Below the pieces are notes generated by a model, which was not told the DNA's origin, ran no database searches, and was given only the letters and a program-made list of their open reading frames with translations. Of a stretch of 34,134 nucleotides of DNA, positions 16,180-24,792 are shown one piece after another. Position 1 is the stretch's first letter; each line of letters begins with the position of its first letter. This stretch comes from an uncultured Campylobacter sp. Lineage in GTDB: Bacteria; Campylobacterota; Campylobacteria; Campylobacterales; Campylobacteraceae. Position numbers and translations under genes: made by a program. Location: positions 1 to 34,134 of the forward strand of contig NZ_CAMYFP010000013.1 of the NCBI RefSeq assembly GCF_947255105.1, read 5' to 3'.

Positions 16180-17080
16180 TATTCTCCTAACTTTTCTTTA
16201 TGATCTAACAAGAGCTACACATTTTGATAAAGAGATTTTTATAAAACAGGGCTCAATAAGACAAATTATAGCCAATTTGCCTAATGAAAATATAAATAAA
16301 ACGCCAATTGATCCCTGCATTTTGGCTAGACTTGGCACACCAAAACAGGGCTTTTTAAACCTAGAAAAGAGCAATTTGCCAAAGATAGATTTTTTCTATA
16401 AACTCACCACTGCAAAGCCTGTTATGGAGGATATTGTCCTTATTCCTGGCGATACAACGGTGCTGTTTTTGTCAAATTTAGCCAAAAAATATGATGTTAG
16501 TTTGCAAGATATTGAGCTTGACTACAATAAAAGTGCCCCTTTTTATGAGGGCTTTTTAGTGCCTCAGACCTTTAGTGTAGCCAAAGGTAGCAGATATCAA
16601 GAGAGCATTAAACATCTTATAAACTACTCTTTTGCATTTCACAAAAAAACATATGAGAAGTTAATTGGCGGTGAGTTTAGCTGGGATAGATGGAAAGAGG
16701 TTTTGATAAAGGCCTCAATCATACAAAAAGAGGCGGCAGGTGTTGATGAGATGAGAGTTGTCTCATCAGTAATTGACAATAGACTAAAAAGGGGAATGCG
16801 CCTTCAAATGGATGGCTCGTTAAACTATGGCATCTACTCTAACCAAAAAATCACACCAGAGAGGATTAGAAATGATAGCTCAAGTTACAACACCTATCTT
16901 AACTACGGACTTCCAAAAGAGGTAGTTTGTGTTGTCTCAAAAGAGGCGATTATCGCTGCTATAGAGCCGATAGAGAGTGAGTTTTTGTATTTTATGAGAG
17001 ATAAAAAGAGTGGTAAACATATCTTTACAAAAAGCTATAATGAACATTTAAAAACAATCAAAAAAGGGAGAGAGAGATGA
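16169..17080 (+). CDS. mltG: Endolytic murein transglycosylase MltG (YceG-like)
   Basis: Inner-membrane lytic transglycosylase that cuts nascent glycan strands and ends their elongation. The protein starting at the ATG at 16169 has 303 residues: a transmembrane helix (about 2-13), a LysM-like subdomain with IPGDTTVLFLSNLAKKY near 90, and the YceG catalytic domain. The catalytic glutamate lies in IKASIIQKEAAG near 187, and LQMDGSLNYGIY follows. Upstream open frame to 15857 overlaps the AsmA-like gene antisense and lacks family features, so I reject it. GTG at 16130 is an alternative start. The start is divergent from, and overlaps by 11 bp, the AsmA-like start. The stop overlaps mdh (ATGA). 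Confidence 0.88.
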   Translation: MIFIILLTFLYDLTRATHFDKEIFIKQGSIRQIIANLPNENINKTPIDPCILARLGTPKQGFLNLEKSNLPKIDFFYKLTTAKPVMEDIVLIPGDTTVLFLSNLAKKYDVSLQDIELDYNKSAPFYEGFLVPQTFSVAKGSRYQESIKHLINYSFAFHKKTYEKLIGGEFSWDRWKEVLIKASIIQKEAAGVDEMRVVSSVIDNRLKRGMRLQMDGSLNYGIYSNQKITPERIRNDSSSYNTYLNYGLPKEVVCVVSKEAIIAAIEPIESEFLYFMRDKKSGKHIFTKSYNEHLKTIKKGRER

Positions 17081-17910
17081 AAATAGCCATAATTGGTAGC
17101 GGAAACATAGGAAGTGCAACAGCTTCATTGCTTATAAATAGTGGAATTTGCAAAAGTATAGCGTTGGTTGATCTGTCCCTAGACTTTGCAAAGGGAAGGG
17201 CAAAAGATCTCTTGACTATGGCAACGATTTTGGGCAAGGAGGTCGATGTTTTTGCAACTAGTGACTATGAAGAGCTAAAGAAGTTTGATATTTTTGTAAT
17301 TACTGCTGGAGTTACTAGAAAAGTAGGGCAAAGCAGAGATGAGCTTTTGAGTATAAATGCCAAAATCATCAAAGAGATAGCCATAAATATCAAAAAGCTA
17401 AACTCCAATCCACTCATCATCGTAGTTAGCAATCCTGTAGATATTCTTACTTTTGTAATGCAAAAAGAGGGTGGATTTGATCCAAAAAGAGTCATCGGAA
17501 TGGCTGGCGAGCTAGATAGCGCAAGGGCAGCTATTGCATATAAAGAGCTTGTTGGTAAAAAGAAGTTGCCCTATATCTTGGGTCTTCATAACGATAAGAT
17601 GAGCTTTGTCTATCAAGAGGAGATAGAAAAAAGTAAAAAAGAGCCTTTTGAAAAAGAGGTCATAACGGGTGGCGCTAAAATAACAGAGCTTACAAAAACT
17701 TCAGCCTATTTTGCGCCAGCTGGTGCGATCTATAAGATGATAGAGGCAATTTTGCATAAAAAAGTTGTAATAGCCTCTGTCTATAATGATGGATATTATT
17801 TTGGAAGAAGAGTTGAGCTTTGTAAAGATGGAGTTAGCAAGATATTAAAAGATGATATTTGCCTAGAGACCATCAAAAAAGAGCTAGATCTAACTTTAGC
17901 AAAGCTCTAA
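17077..17910 (+). CDS. mdh: Malate dehydrogenase
   Basis: Interconverts malate and oxaloacetate with NAD in the TCA cycle. The Rossmann turn is GSGNIGSA near 7-14. The acidic residue that selects NAD is in ALVDLS near 31. The substrate-loop arginines lie in GVTRKVGQSRDEL near 78-90. The VSNPVD motif is near 118, and the catalytic histidine in ILGLHNDKMSFVY near 172. The HND form of the catalytic segment also occurs in Campylobacter Mdh. At 277 residues it is somewhat shorter than the usual 300-310, but no catalytic element is missing. It overlaps mltG by four bases, probably as chance operon packing, and ends three bases before a hairpin shared with proA. Confidence 0.9.
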   Translation: MKIAIIGSGNIGSATASLLINSGICKSIALVDLSLDFAKGRAKDLLTMATILGKEVDVFATSDYEELKKFDIFVITAGVTRKVGQSRDELLSINAKIIKEIAINIKKLNSNPLIIVVSNPVDILTFVMQKEGGFDPKRVIGMAGELDSARAAIAYKELVGKKKLPYILGLHNDKMSFVYQEEIEKSKKEPFEKEVITGGAKITELTKTSAYFAPAGAIYKMIEAILHKKVVIASVYNDGYYFGRRVELCKDGVSKILKDDICLETIKKELDLTLAKL

Positions 17911-17912
17911 GG

Positions 17913-17940
17913 GGCAGAGCAGGTTATTGCCTGCTTTGCC
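17913..17940. terminator. Bidirectional hairpin between convergent mdh and proA
   Basis: An 11-bp stem with one GU pair (GGCAGAGCAGG with CCTGCTTTGCC) and a six-base loop. It starts two bases after the mdh stop, and the right arm lies in the last codons of proA. The convergent genes are only 13 nt apart, so this compact structure is the only obvious stop for either. Confidence 0.65.
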
Positions 17941-19156
17941 AATCCCCTCTTACTATGTATTTGTAGGTGGTAAGCTCATTTAGCCCAACAGGACCTCTTG
18001 CGTGAAGTTTGTTGGTACTAATGCCAATCTCTCCACCAAAACCAAACTCATATCCATCGCTAAAACGTGTTGAGGCATTGACATACAAACATGCGCTATC
18101 AAGAGCGTTTAGAAACTTTTCTATAGCTTCGTGGTTGTTGCTACAAATCGCCTCGCTATGAAGTGAGCTATATTTTTTGATGTGAGCTATCGCCTCATCT
18201 ACACCTTTAACCAACTTGATATTTATCTCATAGTCTAGATACTCAGAACAAAATGAGTTGTCTTTTAGCTCTTTGGCTTCTATTATCTTTTGTACCTCTT
18301 TGTCTGCATAAATTTGACCCTTAAACTTATCAAACTCCCTTTTGAAAAGTGGCAAAAACAAAGTCGCTATCTCTTCATCTACCAAAAGTGTCTCAATGGC
18401 GTTGCATACGGCTGGACGTTGTGCTTTGGCGTTGATGGCTATCTCGACTGATTTATCTATGCAAGCACTTTTTTCTATATAGAGATGACAAATCCCCTCA
18501 TCATGTTTTAAAAGCGGAATTGTGCTGTTTTGTGCTATAAATTTAACCAAAGAGCTACTTCCTCTAGGAATAATAACATCGATATATCTATCCATCGTCA
18601 AAAGCTCTTTTACCTGCTCTCTATCGATATCTAAAAATGTGACTATATTTGGATCTATATTGCAAGCTTTAATGGCAATTTTTATGGAGTTTATGATGGC
18701 AGTATTTGAGTTTATTGCCTCTTTTCCGCCTTTTAAAACTATGGCATTTGAGCTTTTAAGGCTAAGTCCTACAACTTCTGTTGTGACATTGGGTCTTGAT
18801 TCGTAGATAAGAGCGATGACGCCTATTGGTATGGAGATCTTTTCAAAACTTAGCCCATTTTCTGCTACCCAACCATCAAGAACTCTACCTACAGGATCTT
18901 TTTGATTGGCAATTGAGTTTAGAGAGGCTATCATTGAGTCTATGGTGCTGTTTTTTAGAGTTAGCCTATCTATCAAAGCGCTTGAGAGAGCTTGATTGGT
19001 TGCATTTTCTATATCTTTTTTGTTTGCCTCTAAGATAGCTTTTCTATCTTTGTCAATGTGTGCTGCTATCTCTCTTATGAGCTCTGTTTTTAGAGCAGGT
19101 TTTAGCTCTCTTAGGGTGGCACTCGCCTCTTTTGTAGCTTTGAGTAAATTAGTCAT
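17924..19156 (-). CDS. proA: Gamma-glutamyl phosphate reductase
   Basis: Reduces glutamyl-5-phosphate to the semialdehyde, the second step of proline synthesis, using NADPH. The 410-residue protein has the ProA hallmarks: VIALIYESRPNVTTEVVGL near 112-130, LKGGKEAINSN near 140, the IIPRGSSSLV loop near 195, the catalytic cysteine in QRPAVCNAIETLLV near 250, and the C-terminal FGFGGEIGISTNKLHARGP signature. No proB is adjacent. The gene is monocistronic on the minus strand, with a divergent oxidoreductase upstream and convergent mdh downstream. Its last codons form one arm of the terminator hairpin. Confidence 0.96.
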   Translation of the reverse strand: MTNLLKATKEASATLRELKPALKTELIREIAAHIDKDRKAILEANKKDIENATNQALSSALIDRLTLKNSTIDSMIASLNSIANQKDPVGRVLDGWVAENGLSFEKISIPIGVIALIYESRPNVTTEVVGLSLKSSNAIVLKGGKEAINSNTAIINSIKIAIKACNIDPNIVTFLDIDREQVKELLTMDRYIDVIIPRGSSSLVKFIAQNSTIPLLKHDEGICHLYIEKSACIDKSVEIAINAKAQRPAVCNAIETLLVDEEIATLFLPLFKREFDKFKGQIYADKEVQKIIEAKELKDNSFCSEYLDYEINIKLVKGVDEAIAHIKKYSSLHSEAICSNNHEAIEKFLNALDSACLYVNASTRFSDGYEFGFGGEIGISTNKLHARGPVGLNELTTYKYIVRGDWQSRQ

Positions 19157-19198
19157 ATTTTTACCTTTGTCATAATTAGTTTGTTAGCTTAATAATAC

Positions 19199-19204
19199 TA
19201 TAAT
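19199..19204 (+). promoter_or_regulatory. -10 box for oxidoreductase operon
   Basis: TATAAT lies 29 nt before the oxidoreductase ATG, in the 77-nt divergent gap with proA. It would drive the plus-strand run that continues to dinB. Confidence 0.5.
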
Positions 19205-19233
19205 TGCCTAAATAAATATGATAAAGGGAAGAT

Positions 19234-20199
19234 ATGAAAAGCTCTTATGATGTCATAGTAGTAGGCGGAGGACCTTGTGGGATTGCCTCCGTTGTTGAGG
19301 CGAAAACTATGGGACTTGATTCTGTTTTGTTACTTGAAAAAGGCGATAACCACTCACAAACCATAAGACAGTTTTATAAGGAGAACAAAAGGGTAGATAA
19401 GGAGTATAAGGGCTTTGATAGTCAAACTCATGGCAATGTTGCTTTTGAGCCAGGGACAAAAGAGAGCACGCTTGATTATTTTGACAATCTTTTAGATACA
19501 GATCAGGTAGATACCTCTTTTAAAAGTGAGGTTGAAAAGGTCGAAAAGAAAGATGGTATCTTTTATGTAAGCACTCCAAATGCTAGTTATAAAGGCAAAA
19601 ATGTCATTATTTGTATCGGTAGAATGGGCAGACCAAACAGACCTGACTATAAAATACCACCATCACTAAATCAAGTTGTAAATTTCAACCTTGACAAATG
19701 TGGGCAAAATGAGAAAATTTTGGTAGTTGGAGGTGGCAATTCAGCCATAGAGTATGCCATAGCGCTTTGTAAAGGCAACATCGTAACGCTTTGCTATAGA
19801 AGAGATAAATTTACAAGGCTAAATTTGACAAATGAAAAAGCAATAGCCCATGAGGTTAAGTATGGCAACATCTTTTTGCGTCTTTCAAGCGACATTGAGA
19901 GTTTGGAGAATGAGTCTGGAAAGGTTCTTGTAAATTTCAAAGAGGGCGGCTGTATAGTTTATGATAGGGTAGTTTATGCAATTGGTGGCACAACTCCAGT
20001 TGATTTTTTGAAAAATTGCGGAATTATGCTAAATGAAAAAAATATACCAATAGTTGATGAAAACAACGAAACTGCAACAAAAGGGCTTTATGTAGGCGGG
20101 GATTTGATTACTAGGACGGGCGGTTCTATCGTAGTTGCGCTCAATCACGCTCATACTATCATAGAAAATATTATCCACTCTAAAAAGGCTAAAATCTGA
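19234..20199 (+). CDS. FAD/NAD(P)-dependent oxidoreductase (YpdA/thioredoxin reductase-like)
   Basis: A two-dinucleotide-binding flavoprotein of 321 residues. The FAD site is VIVVGGGPCGIASV near 8-21. The NAD(P) site is ILVVGGGNSAIEYA near 162-175. The FAD-binding C-terminal motif TKGLYVGGDLI is near 284. The CxxC redox pair of thioredoxin reductase is absent, which places it with YpdA-like and related pyridine nucleotide oxidoreductases; a homologous gene of unknown job occurs in campylobacters. The electron acceptor cannot be determined. An AGGGAAG site precedes the ATG. The TGA stop is shared with a probable CTG start of the next gene. Confidence 0.85.
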   Translation: MKSSYDVIVVGGGPCGIASVVEAKTMGLDSVLLLEKGDNHSQTIRQFYKENKRVDKEYKGFDSQTHGNVAFEPGTKESTLDYFDNLLDTDQVDTSFKSEVEKVEKKDGIFYVSTPNASYKGKNVIICIGRMGRPNRPDYKIPPSLNQVVNFNLDKCGQNEKILVVGGGNSAIEYAIALCKGNIVTLCYRRDKFTRLNLTNEKAIAHEVKYGNIFLRLSSDIESLENESGKVLVNFKEGGCIVYDRVVYAIGGTTPVDFLKNCGIMLNEKNIPIVDENNETATKGLYVGGDLITRTGGSIVVALNHAHTIIENIIHSKKAKI

Positions 20200-20885
20200 A
20201 AATTTATCAGCTAAAAAAGGGTTATAGATATAACACCGATACAGTGCTTCTTTATGGATTTGTTATGCCAAATCGCCTATTTGGCGATGTTTTGGAGGTT
20301 GGATGTGGGAGTGGGGTTATTGGACTACTGTTAAAAAAAGAGTTTGATATAAACTTAACCATGATAGATATACAAGAGATTAATGTCTCTTTGGCTAAGA
20401 AAAATGCCTTAAATTTGGGCTATGAGTGTGAGATTTTGCAAGAGGATTTTAGGAGTTTTAAAAGTGAGTTTAAATTTGACTTTATCATCTCCAATCCGCC
20501 ATATTATGATGCAAATATAAAAAAAAGCGAAGATCTGCATCTAAATGTGAGCCGTTATAGCCATCATTTGGAGTTAGAGGAGTTTTTAAATAGTGCCAAT
20601 AGAAATTTAAAGCCAAAAGGAGAGCTCTTTTTTTGTTATGATGCAAAAAAGATCGCTTCTATCTTTAATCTTTTGGCCAAATTTAAACTAACGCCAAGCG
20701 CTGTTCGTTTTATACATAGCAAAGAGGGCAAGGCTGCAAAGCTGGTTTTGGTCCATGCTAAAAAGAGCTCTCGTGCTATGTGTGAGATTTTGTCGCCTAT
20801 TTTTATAAAGAGTGGCGATGAGTTTAGCAAAGAGCTGGAAGAAGTTTATAAAAAAGCAAATTTAAAGAGCTATGATGTTGATTAG
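20196..20885 (+). CDS. TrmN6-like tRNA1(Val) adenine-N6 methyltransferase, probable CTG start
   Basis: SAM-dependent methyltransferase. The class I SAM site is VLEVGCGSGVIGLLL, and the catalytic ISNPPYY motif marks N6-adenine methyltransferases of the TrmN6/HemK type. Family members begin with a QxxxGYRYNTDTxLL segment. That segment is encoded here, upstream of the GTG at 20244, as YQLKKGYRYNTDTVLLYGF. The open frame closes at a TAA at 20190, leaving only near-cognate starts. The best is CTG at 20196, which overlaps the previous stop (CTGA) and lies seven bases after AAGG, giving 229 residues. Starting at 20244 would delete the conserved segment. The substrate is inferred from the family. Confidence 0.8.
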   Translation: MKIYQLKKGYRYNTDTVLLYGFVMPNRLFGDVLEVGCGSGVIGLLLKKEFDINLTMIDIQEINVSLAKKNALNLGYECEILQEDFRSFKSEFKFDFIISNPPYYDANIKKSEDLHLNVSRYSHHLELEEFLNSANRNLKPKGELFFCYDAKKIASIFNLLAKFKLTPSAVRFIHSKEGKAAKLVLVHAKKSSRAMCEILSPIFIKSGDEFSKELEEVYKKANLKSYDVD

Positions 20886-21249
20886 AAATAGTGGTTTTAG
20901 TTATGAGTTTGACTCTAGCAAATGCGACAAATGTGGCGGGAAGTGCTGTGTTGGCGAGAGTGGTTATATTTGGATAGACAAAGATGAGATAGAGCTTTTA
21001 AGAAAAGAGCTTGAGCTTGATTTTGATGAGTTTAGTAAAAAATACCTTTTTAAGGTAGGATATAGATATAGCATAAAAGAAAAGCCATATGAAGATGGGG
21101 TAGCTTGTCTCTTTTTTGATGAGGAGAGTAAAAACTGCTCTATCTACAAATTTAGACCCAAACAGTGCAGGACTTTCCCTTTTTGGGACTATTTTAAGAA
21201 AAATTTTAATGAACTGGAGAGAGAATGTATAGGCGTAAAATCTATTTAA
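20872..21249 (+). CDS. YkgJ-family cysteine cluster protein
   Basis: A 125-residue cytoplasmic protein with the CxxCGGxCC pattern (CDKCGGKCC near 18-26), a mid cysteine (VACLFF), and CSIYKFRPKQCRTFPF near 91-106. These eight or so cysteines match the YkgJ/UPF0153 family, thought to bind zinc or an iron-sulfur cluster; the biochemical role is unknown. It overlaps the methyltransferase by 14 bases and the TPR gene by 25. ATG at 20875 is an equally possible start. Confidence 0.85.
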   Translation: MMLIRNSGFSYEFDSSKCDKCGGKCCVGESGYIWIDKDEIELLRKELELDFDEFSKKYLFKVGYRYSIKEKPYEDGVACLFFDEESKNCSIYKFRPKQCRTFPFWDYFKKNFNELERECIGVKSI

Positions 21250-22490
21250 AATCCTTTTTAATAGCCATCTTTTTGAATTCAACTTTAAATGCAAAGATAG
21301 ATAGCATAAATTACAGCAATAGCGACGATCTTTTGATAATGCAAGCACTTGAATATCAAGATAGCAATCCGATAAAGTCTATCGATATCTACGAAAAGCT
21401 CTACAATGATACAAAAAAGAGCGAGTATTTAGAAGAGGTTATGCGACTTGCCTATGCAAATGATACAAACTTGCTAAAGCGCATTGTTGCAAGTCATCAA
21501 AAAGAGCTAGATAGTATCAAAGATAGCAAGGTGCTTTTTTATTATATTGCCTATTTGGTAGATAGCAAACAGACAACAAAGGCAAAAAAAGTTGCAAAAA
21601 ACTTGATAGAGATAGATAAAAGTTCAAAAAGTTATGCTGTTTTGGCAACTATTTTAAACATTGAGATGGATTTTGAGGGCGCCTACCAAAACTACAAAAT
21701 GGCATATGAGCTAGATAGTAGCGACGCTAACTTGCTAAATTTGGTCCGTTCGATGATAAAGTTAAAAAAAGTAGGCGAGGCAAGAGAGCTGCTTGAAGAA
21801 CTAAAGAGCAAAAATTCCCCTACATTTGCAGTCTGCCAACTCCTAACTGAGATATACAAAAACTTGCCCGATAGTCAAAAACTTGTAGATAACTATGAAG
21901 ACCTCTACAATATCACAAAAGATGAAAAATATCTTGCCTTGGCAACTGGACAGCTAGTAAAAAGTGGCGAGATTTTAAAGGCTGCAAATTTGATGTATAA
22001 GCATAAATTTGGGCTTGAAGTTGTAGTTGAGATGTATGACTCACTTGGAGATAGAAAGATGGCTTATAGTGTTGCAAAAGAGGCCTATATGGAGAGCAAA
22101 AAGCCCTATTTTTTGAGCTATATGGCGATATTTGAGTTTGAAGAGAGTTATCCAAATATTGACAAAAAAACTCTTAACTCTGTGCTTGATAAGTTTAAAA
22201 ACTCAGTAAAAGAGAGCAATGAGGCGCTATTTTATAACTACTATGGTTATCTTTTGATAGATTATGATGTAGATATCAAAAAGGGGATTGAGTTTGTTGA
22301 GATGGCGTTGGAGAAAGATGAGTTCAATCCAGCCTACATCGATAGTCTTGCGTGGGGATACTATAAACTTGGAGATTGCAATATGGCTTACGATGTGCTA
22401 AATACCATAAGCAGCGACGATATCAAGGCAAACAAAGAGATAGATAAACATTTTGAAACCATTAAAAAATGTCTAAAGAGTAAAAAATGA
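21225..22490 (+). CDS. Secreted tetratricopeptide-repeat protein
   Basis: A 421-residue protein with a signal peptide (about 1-24, MYRRKIYLKSFLIAIFLNSTLNA) and no lipobox, followed by helical TPR-type repeats. Examples are DFEGAYQNYKMAYELDSSDANLLNLV near 145-170 and NPAYIDSLAWGYYKLGDCNMAYDVL near 370-395. TPR scaffolds mediate protein contacts, and a periplasmic location is implied. The partner is unknown. An AGAGAGA-type site precedes the ATG, which lies inside the upstream gene. The stop overlaps trpC by four bases (ATGA). Its operon position alone does not reveal a pathway. Confidence 0.75.
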   Translation: MYRRKIYLKSFLIAIFLNSTLNAKIDSINYSNSDDLLIMQALEYQDSNPIKSIDIYEKLYNDTKKSEYLEEVMRLAYANDTNLLKRIVASHQKELDSIKDSKVLFYYIAYLVDSKQTTKAKKVAKNLIEIDKSSKSYAVLATILNIEMDFEGAYQNYKMAYELDSSDANLLNLVRSMIKLKKVGEARELLEELKSKNSPTFAVCQLLTEIYKNLPDSQKLVDNYEDLYNITKDEKYLALATGQLVKSGEILKAANLMYKHKFGLEVVVEMYDSLGDRKMAYSVAKEAYMESKKPYFLSYMAIFEFEESYPNIDKKTLNSVLDKFKNSVKESNEALFYNYYGYLLIDYDVDIKKGIEFVEMALEKDEFNPAYIDSLAWGYYKLGDCNMAYDVLNTISSDDIKANKEIDKHFETIKKCLKSKK

Positions 22491-23272
22491 TAGTTGATAA
22501 AATAGTAGAAAAGACAAAAGAGGAACTAGAGTTAAAAAAGGCCAAAATTCCATTTGATCTTTTGGGAAGATCGCTCTCTTCCATTTCAACGGTCAAAAAA
22601 GATGTCATAACATCGCTTAAAAAAACAAATAGTGATCCCTATAAAATAATTGCTGAGATAAAAAAGGCAAGTCCTAGCAAGGGCGTCATAAGAGAGGAGT
22701 TTTATCCTGAGATGATAGCTTCATCTTATGATGAGGGCGGCGCAAATGCCATATCTGTGCTTACAGAGCCTAACTTTTTTTTGGGCGATATTAACTATTT
22801 GAGTTTGATTAAGCACTATACGACTCTTCCACTTTTAAGAAAAGATTTTATCATTGATAGATATCAAGTTTTAGAATCTGCTGTTTTTGGGGCGGATTTT
22901 ATACTGCTTATTGCTGGAATTTTAAGTCAAAAAGAGCTAAAAGAGCTTGTGGATTTTGCAAGAGAGCTAAATTTAGAGGTCTTGGTTGAAGTCCATAACA
23001 GAAGTGAGATTAGAAAGGCCATCTTTGCAGGTGCCTCAATCATTGGGATAAATCATAGAGATTTAAGAGATTTTACTATGAATATGGAGCTTTGTTTTGA
23101 ACTGTTGCCATCTATCCCAACTGGTAAAGTTGTTGTTGCAGAGAGTGGTTTGAGTGATAAAGAGTTTATAAAAGAGCTAAGCATGGCTGGTGTTGATGCC
23201 TTTTTGATGGGCGAGTATTTTATGAGAAAAGATGATATTAAAAGTGCTTTAGAAGAGATAAAGGAGAGATAA
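22487..23272 (+). CDS. trpC: Indole-3-glycerol phosphate synthase
   Basis: Closes the indole ring in tryptophan synthesis, turning CdRP into indole-3-glycerol phosphate. This TIM-barrel protein of 261 residues carries the family signature AEIKKASPSKG near 58-68. Further markers are LTEPNFFLGDINYL near 94, PLLRKDFIID near 115-124, VLVEVHNR near 165, GINHRDLRDF near 185, and VVAESGLSD near 211-219. It is separated from other trp genes, as often seen in this phylum. It overlaps the TPR gene (ATGA) and the HIT gene (TAATG), so it is fully embedded in the operon. Confidence 0.96.
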   Translation: MIVDKIVEKTKEELELKKAKIPFDLLGRSLSSISTVKKDVITSLKKTNSDPYKIIAEIKKASPSKGVIREEFYPEMIASSYDEGGANAISVLTEPNFFLGDINYLSLIKHYTTLPLLRKDFIIDRYQVLESAVFGADFILLIAGILSQKELKELVDFARELNLEVLVEVHNRSEIRKAIFAGASIIGINHRDLRDFTMNMELCFELLPSIPTGKVVVAESGLSDKEFIKELSMAGVDAFLMGEYFMRKDDIKSALEEIKER

Positions 23273-23775
23273 TGAAACATCTTTATGCACCTTGGAGAAG
23301 TGTCTATTTTGACAAAAAAAGAGACGGTTGTCCCTTTTGTCTTGCTGAACTTGCAAGCGAAGATGAAGAGCGTGGAGTGCTTTTTAGAGCTAAAGAGTGC
23401 TTTGGCATAATGAATCTCTATCCTTACAATCCTGGAGCTTTTATGGTCATACCATACATCCATACAAACAGACTTGATGAGTTGAGTGATGAATGCTGGG
23501 AAGAGATGAGTGGATTTGTAAAATTGGGCGTTTTTATTGTCAAAAAATATCTAAAGGCTGATGGGGTAAATATTGGTATGAATATAGGTGAAGCAGCTGG
23601 TGCTGGCATTGCTGAGCATATCCACTACCATATCGTTCCAAGATGGTATAAAGATACTAACTTTATAACTACCATAGCAGAGACAAGAGTTGCGGGGACC
23701 TCTTTTGAGAAAATTTATTTAAAGCTCAAAAATGGCTTTGATGAAGAGATTTTAAGAAAAAATAAGGAGAATTAA
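23272..23775 (+). CDS. HIT-family nucleotide hydrolase/transferase
   Basis: A histidine-triad protein of 167 residues. The catalytic HxHxH motif is in AEHIHYHIVPRW near 115-126. A CPFC pair near 20-23 and the APWRSVYF opening are typical of the HIT subgroup related to diadenosine tetraphosphate phosphorylases, which act on dinucleoside polyphosphates or AMP conjugates. The substrate is not resolved. It shares one base with the end of trpC and lies directly before ribBA. Confidence 0.88.
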   Translation: MKHLYAPWRSVYFDKKRDGCPFCLAELASEDEERGVLFRAKECFGIMNLYPYNPGAFMVIPYIHTNRLDELSDECWEEMSGFVKLGVFIVKKYLKADGVNIGMNIGEAAGAGIAEHIHYHIVPRWYKDTNFITTIAETRVAGTSFEKIYLKLKNGFDEEILRKNKEN

Positions 23776-24789
23776 ATGGCATTTATAACTGTTGATGAGG
23801 CGATTGAAGAGATTAAAAATGGCAAAATGATAGTAATTGTTGATGATGAAGATAGGGAAAATGAGGGCGATTTGGTCTTTGCTGGAGCATTTTGCGATGT
23901 AGAGAAGGTAAATTTTGCAATAACTCATGCCAAAGGGGTGCTTTGTACGCCAATTAGCAAAGAGATAGCAAGTAGGTTAAATTTCTATCCAATGATCTCA
24001 CACAATACTTCAGCTCACAACACCGCTTTTACAATATCAGTCGATGCAAAAGCGGCACTTACAGGAGTTAGCGCAATAGAGAGGGATATGACTATAAAAC
24101 TCATTGCAAATCCCGCTTCAACCTCCAAAGAGTTTGTAGCACCAGGTCACATATTCCCACTTATCGCAAAAGATGGCGGTGTGCTTGAGCGTTTGGGTCA
24201 TACAGAGGGCAGCATTGATTTGTGTAAGATGGCAGGTCTTGCGCCGATTGCTGTGATATGCGAGATTGTCAATGAGGATGGCACTATGGCAAGAAGAGAT
24301 GATTTAGAGCTATTTTGTAAGAAATTTGGTATCTCTATGATATCCATCGCTCAACTTGTAGAATACCGCCTAAAAAACGAAACTCTTATCTCATTTAGTC
24401 CCAAAAAAAGCGGTTTGATAGCGGGTGTTGGGGCTCAGTATTATGACATAACAGATCATAGAGGCAATCTTCACAAAGCCTTTATTTTTGGCACTCCAAA
24501 AGATGTTTGCAATGTTAAATTTCACAAAGTTGGCAAAGATGTTGATTTTTTGACTAGTGATGGCTATGTTGATTTTATAGAGAGCTTAAAGGAGCTTTCA
24601 AAGGATGGCGGCATTTTGATTTTGCTTGACAATATGCTAGATATCGATGATAGAAGCACCATAAAAGAGTATGGCATTGGAGCTCAAATTTTGGTTCATC
24701 TAAATGTTAAAAAGATAAAAATCCTAACATCAAATACTCAAAAAGAGTTTAGCGGACTTAGCGGATTTGGGCTTGATATTGTAAATTAA
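23776..24789 (+). CDS. ribBA: 3,4-dihydroxy-2-butanone-4-phosphate synthase with degenerate GTP cyclohydrolase II domain
   Basis: Makes the four-carbon unit of riboflavin from ribulose-5-phosphate. The N-terminal RibB domain (about 1-205) is intact: DDEDRENEGDLV near 24-35 binds metal and substrate, and THAKGVLC, GVSAIERDMTI, GHIFPL and RLGHTEGSIDL follow. The C-terminal part (about 210-337) aligns in position with a GTP cyclohydrolase II domain but lacks the zinc cysteines (the CxxGDxFGSxRCDC pattern is absent), so it is unlikely to hydrolyse GTP. Hybrid RibBA proteins with an inactive second half are known in Helicobacter and Campylobacter. A separate ribA should exist elsewhere. It sits directly after the HIT gene. 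Confidence 0.92.
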   Translation: MAFITVDEAIEEIKNGKMIVIVDDEDRENEGDLVFAGAFCDVEKVNFAITHAKGVLCTPISKEIASRLNFYPMISHNTSAHNTAFTISVDAKAALTGVSAIERDMTIKLIANPASTSKEFVAPGHIFPLIAKDGGVLERLGHTEGSIDLCKMAGLAPIAVICEIVNEDGTMARRDDLELFCKKFGISMISIAQLVEYRLKNETLISFSPKKSGLIAGVGAQYYDITDHRGNLHKAFIFGTPKDVCNVKFHKVGKDVDFLTSDGYVDFIESLKELSKDGGILILLDNMLDIDDRSTIKEYGIGAQILVHLNVKKIKILTSNTQKEFSGLSGFGLDIVN

Positions 24790-24792
24790 CGC

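Noticed and set aside
17077..17910. Unusual catalytic HND segment and short length as a sign of a non-malate dehydrogenase
   Set aside because: The same segment occurs in Campylobacter malate dehydrogenase, and all other catalytic residues are present.
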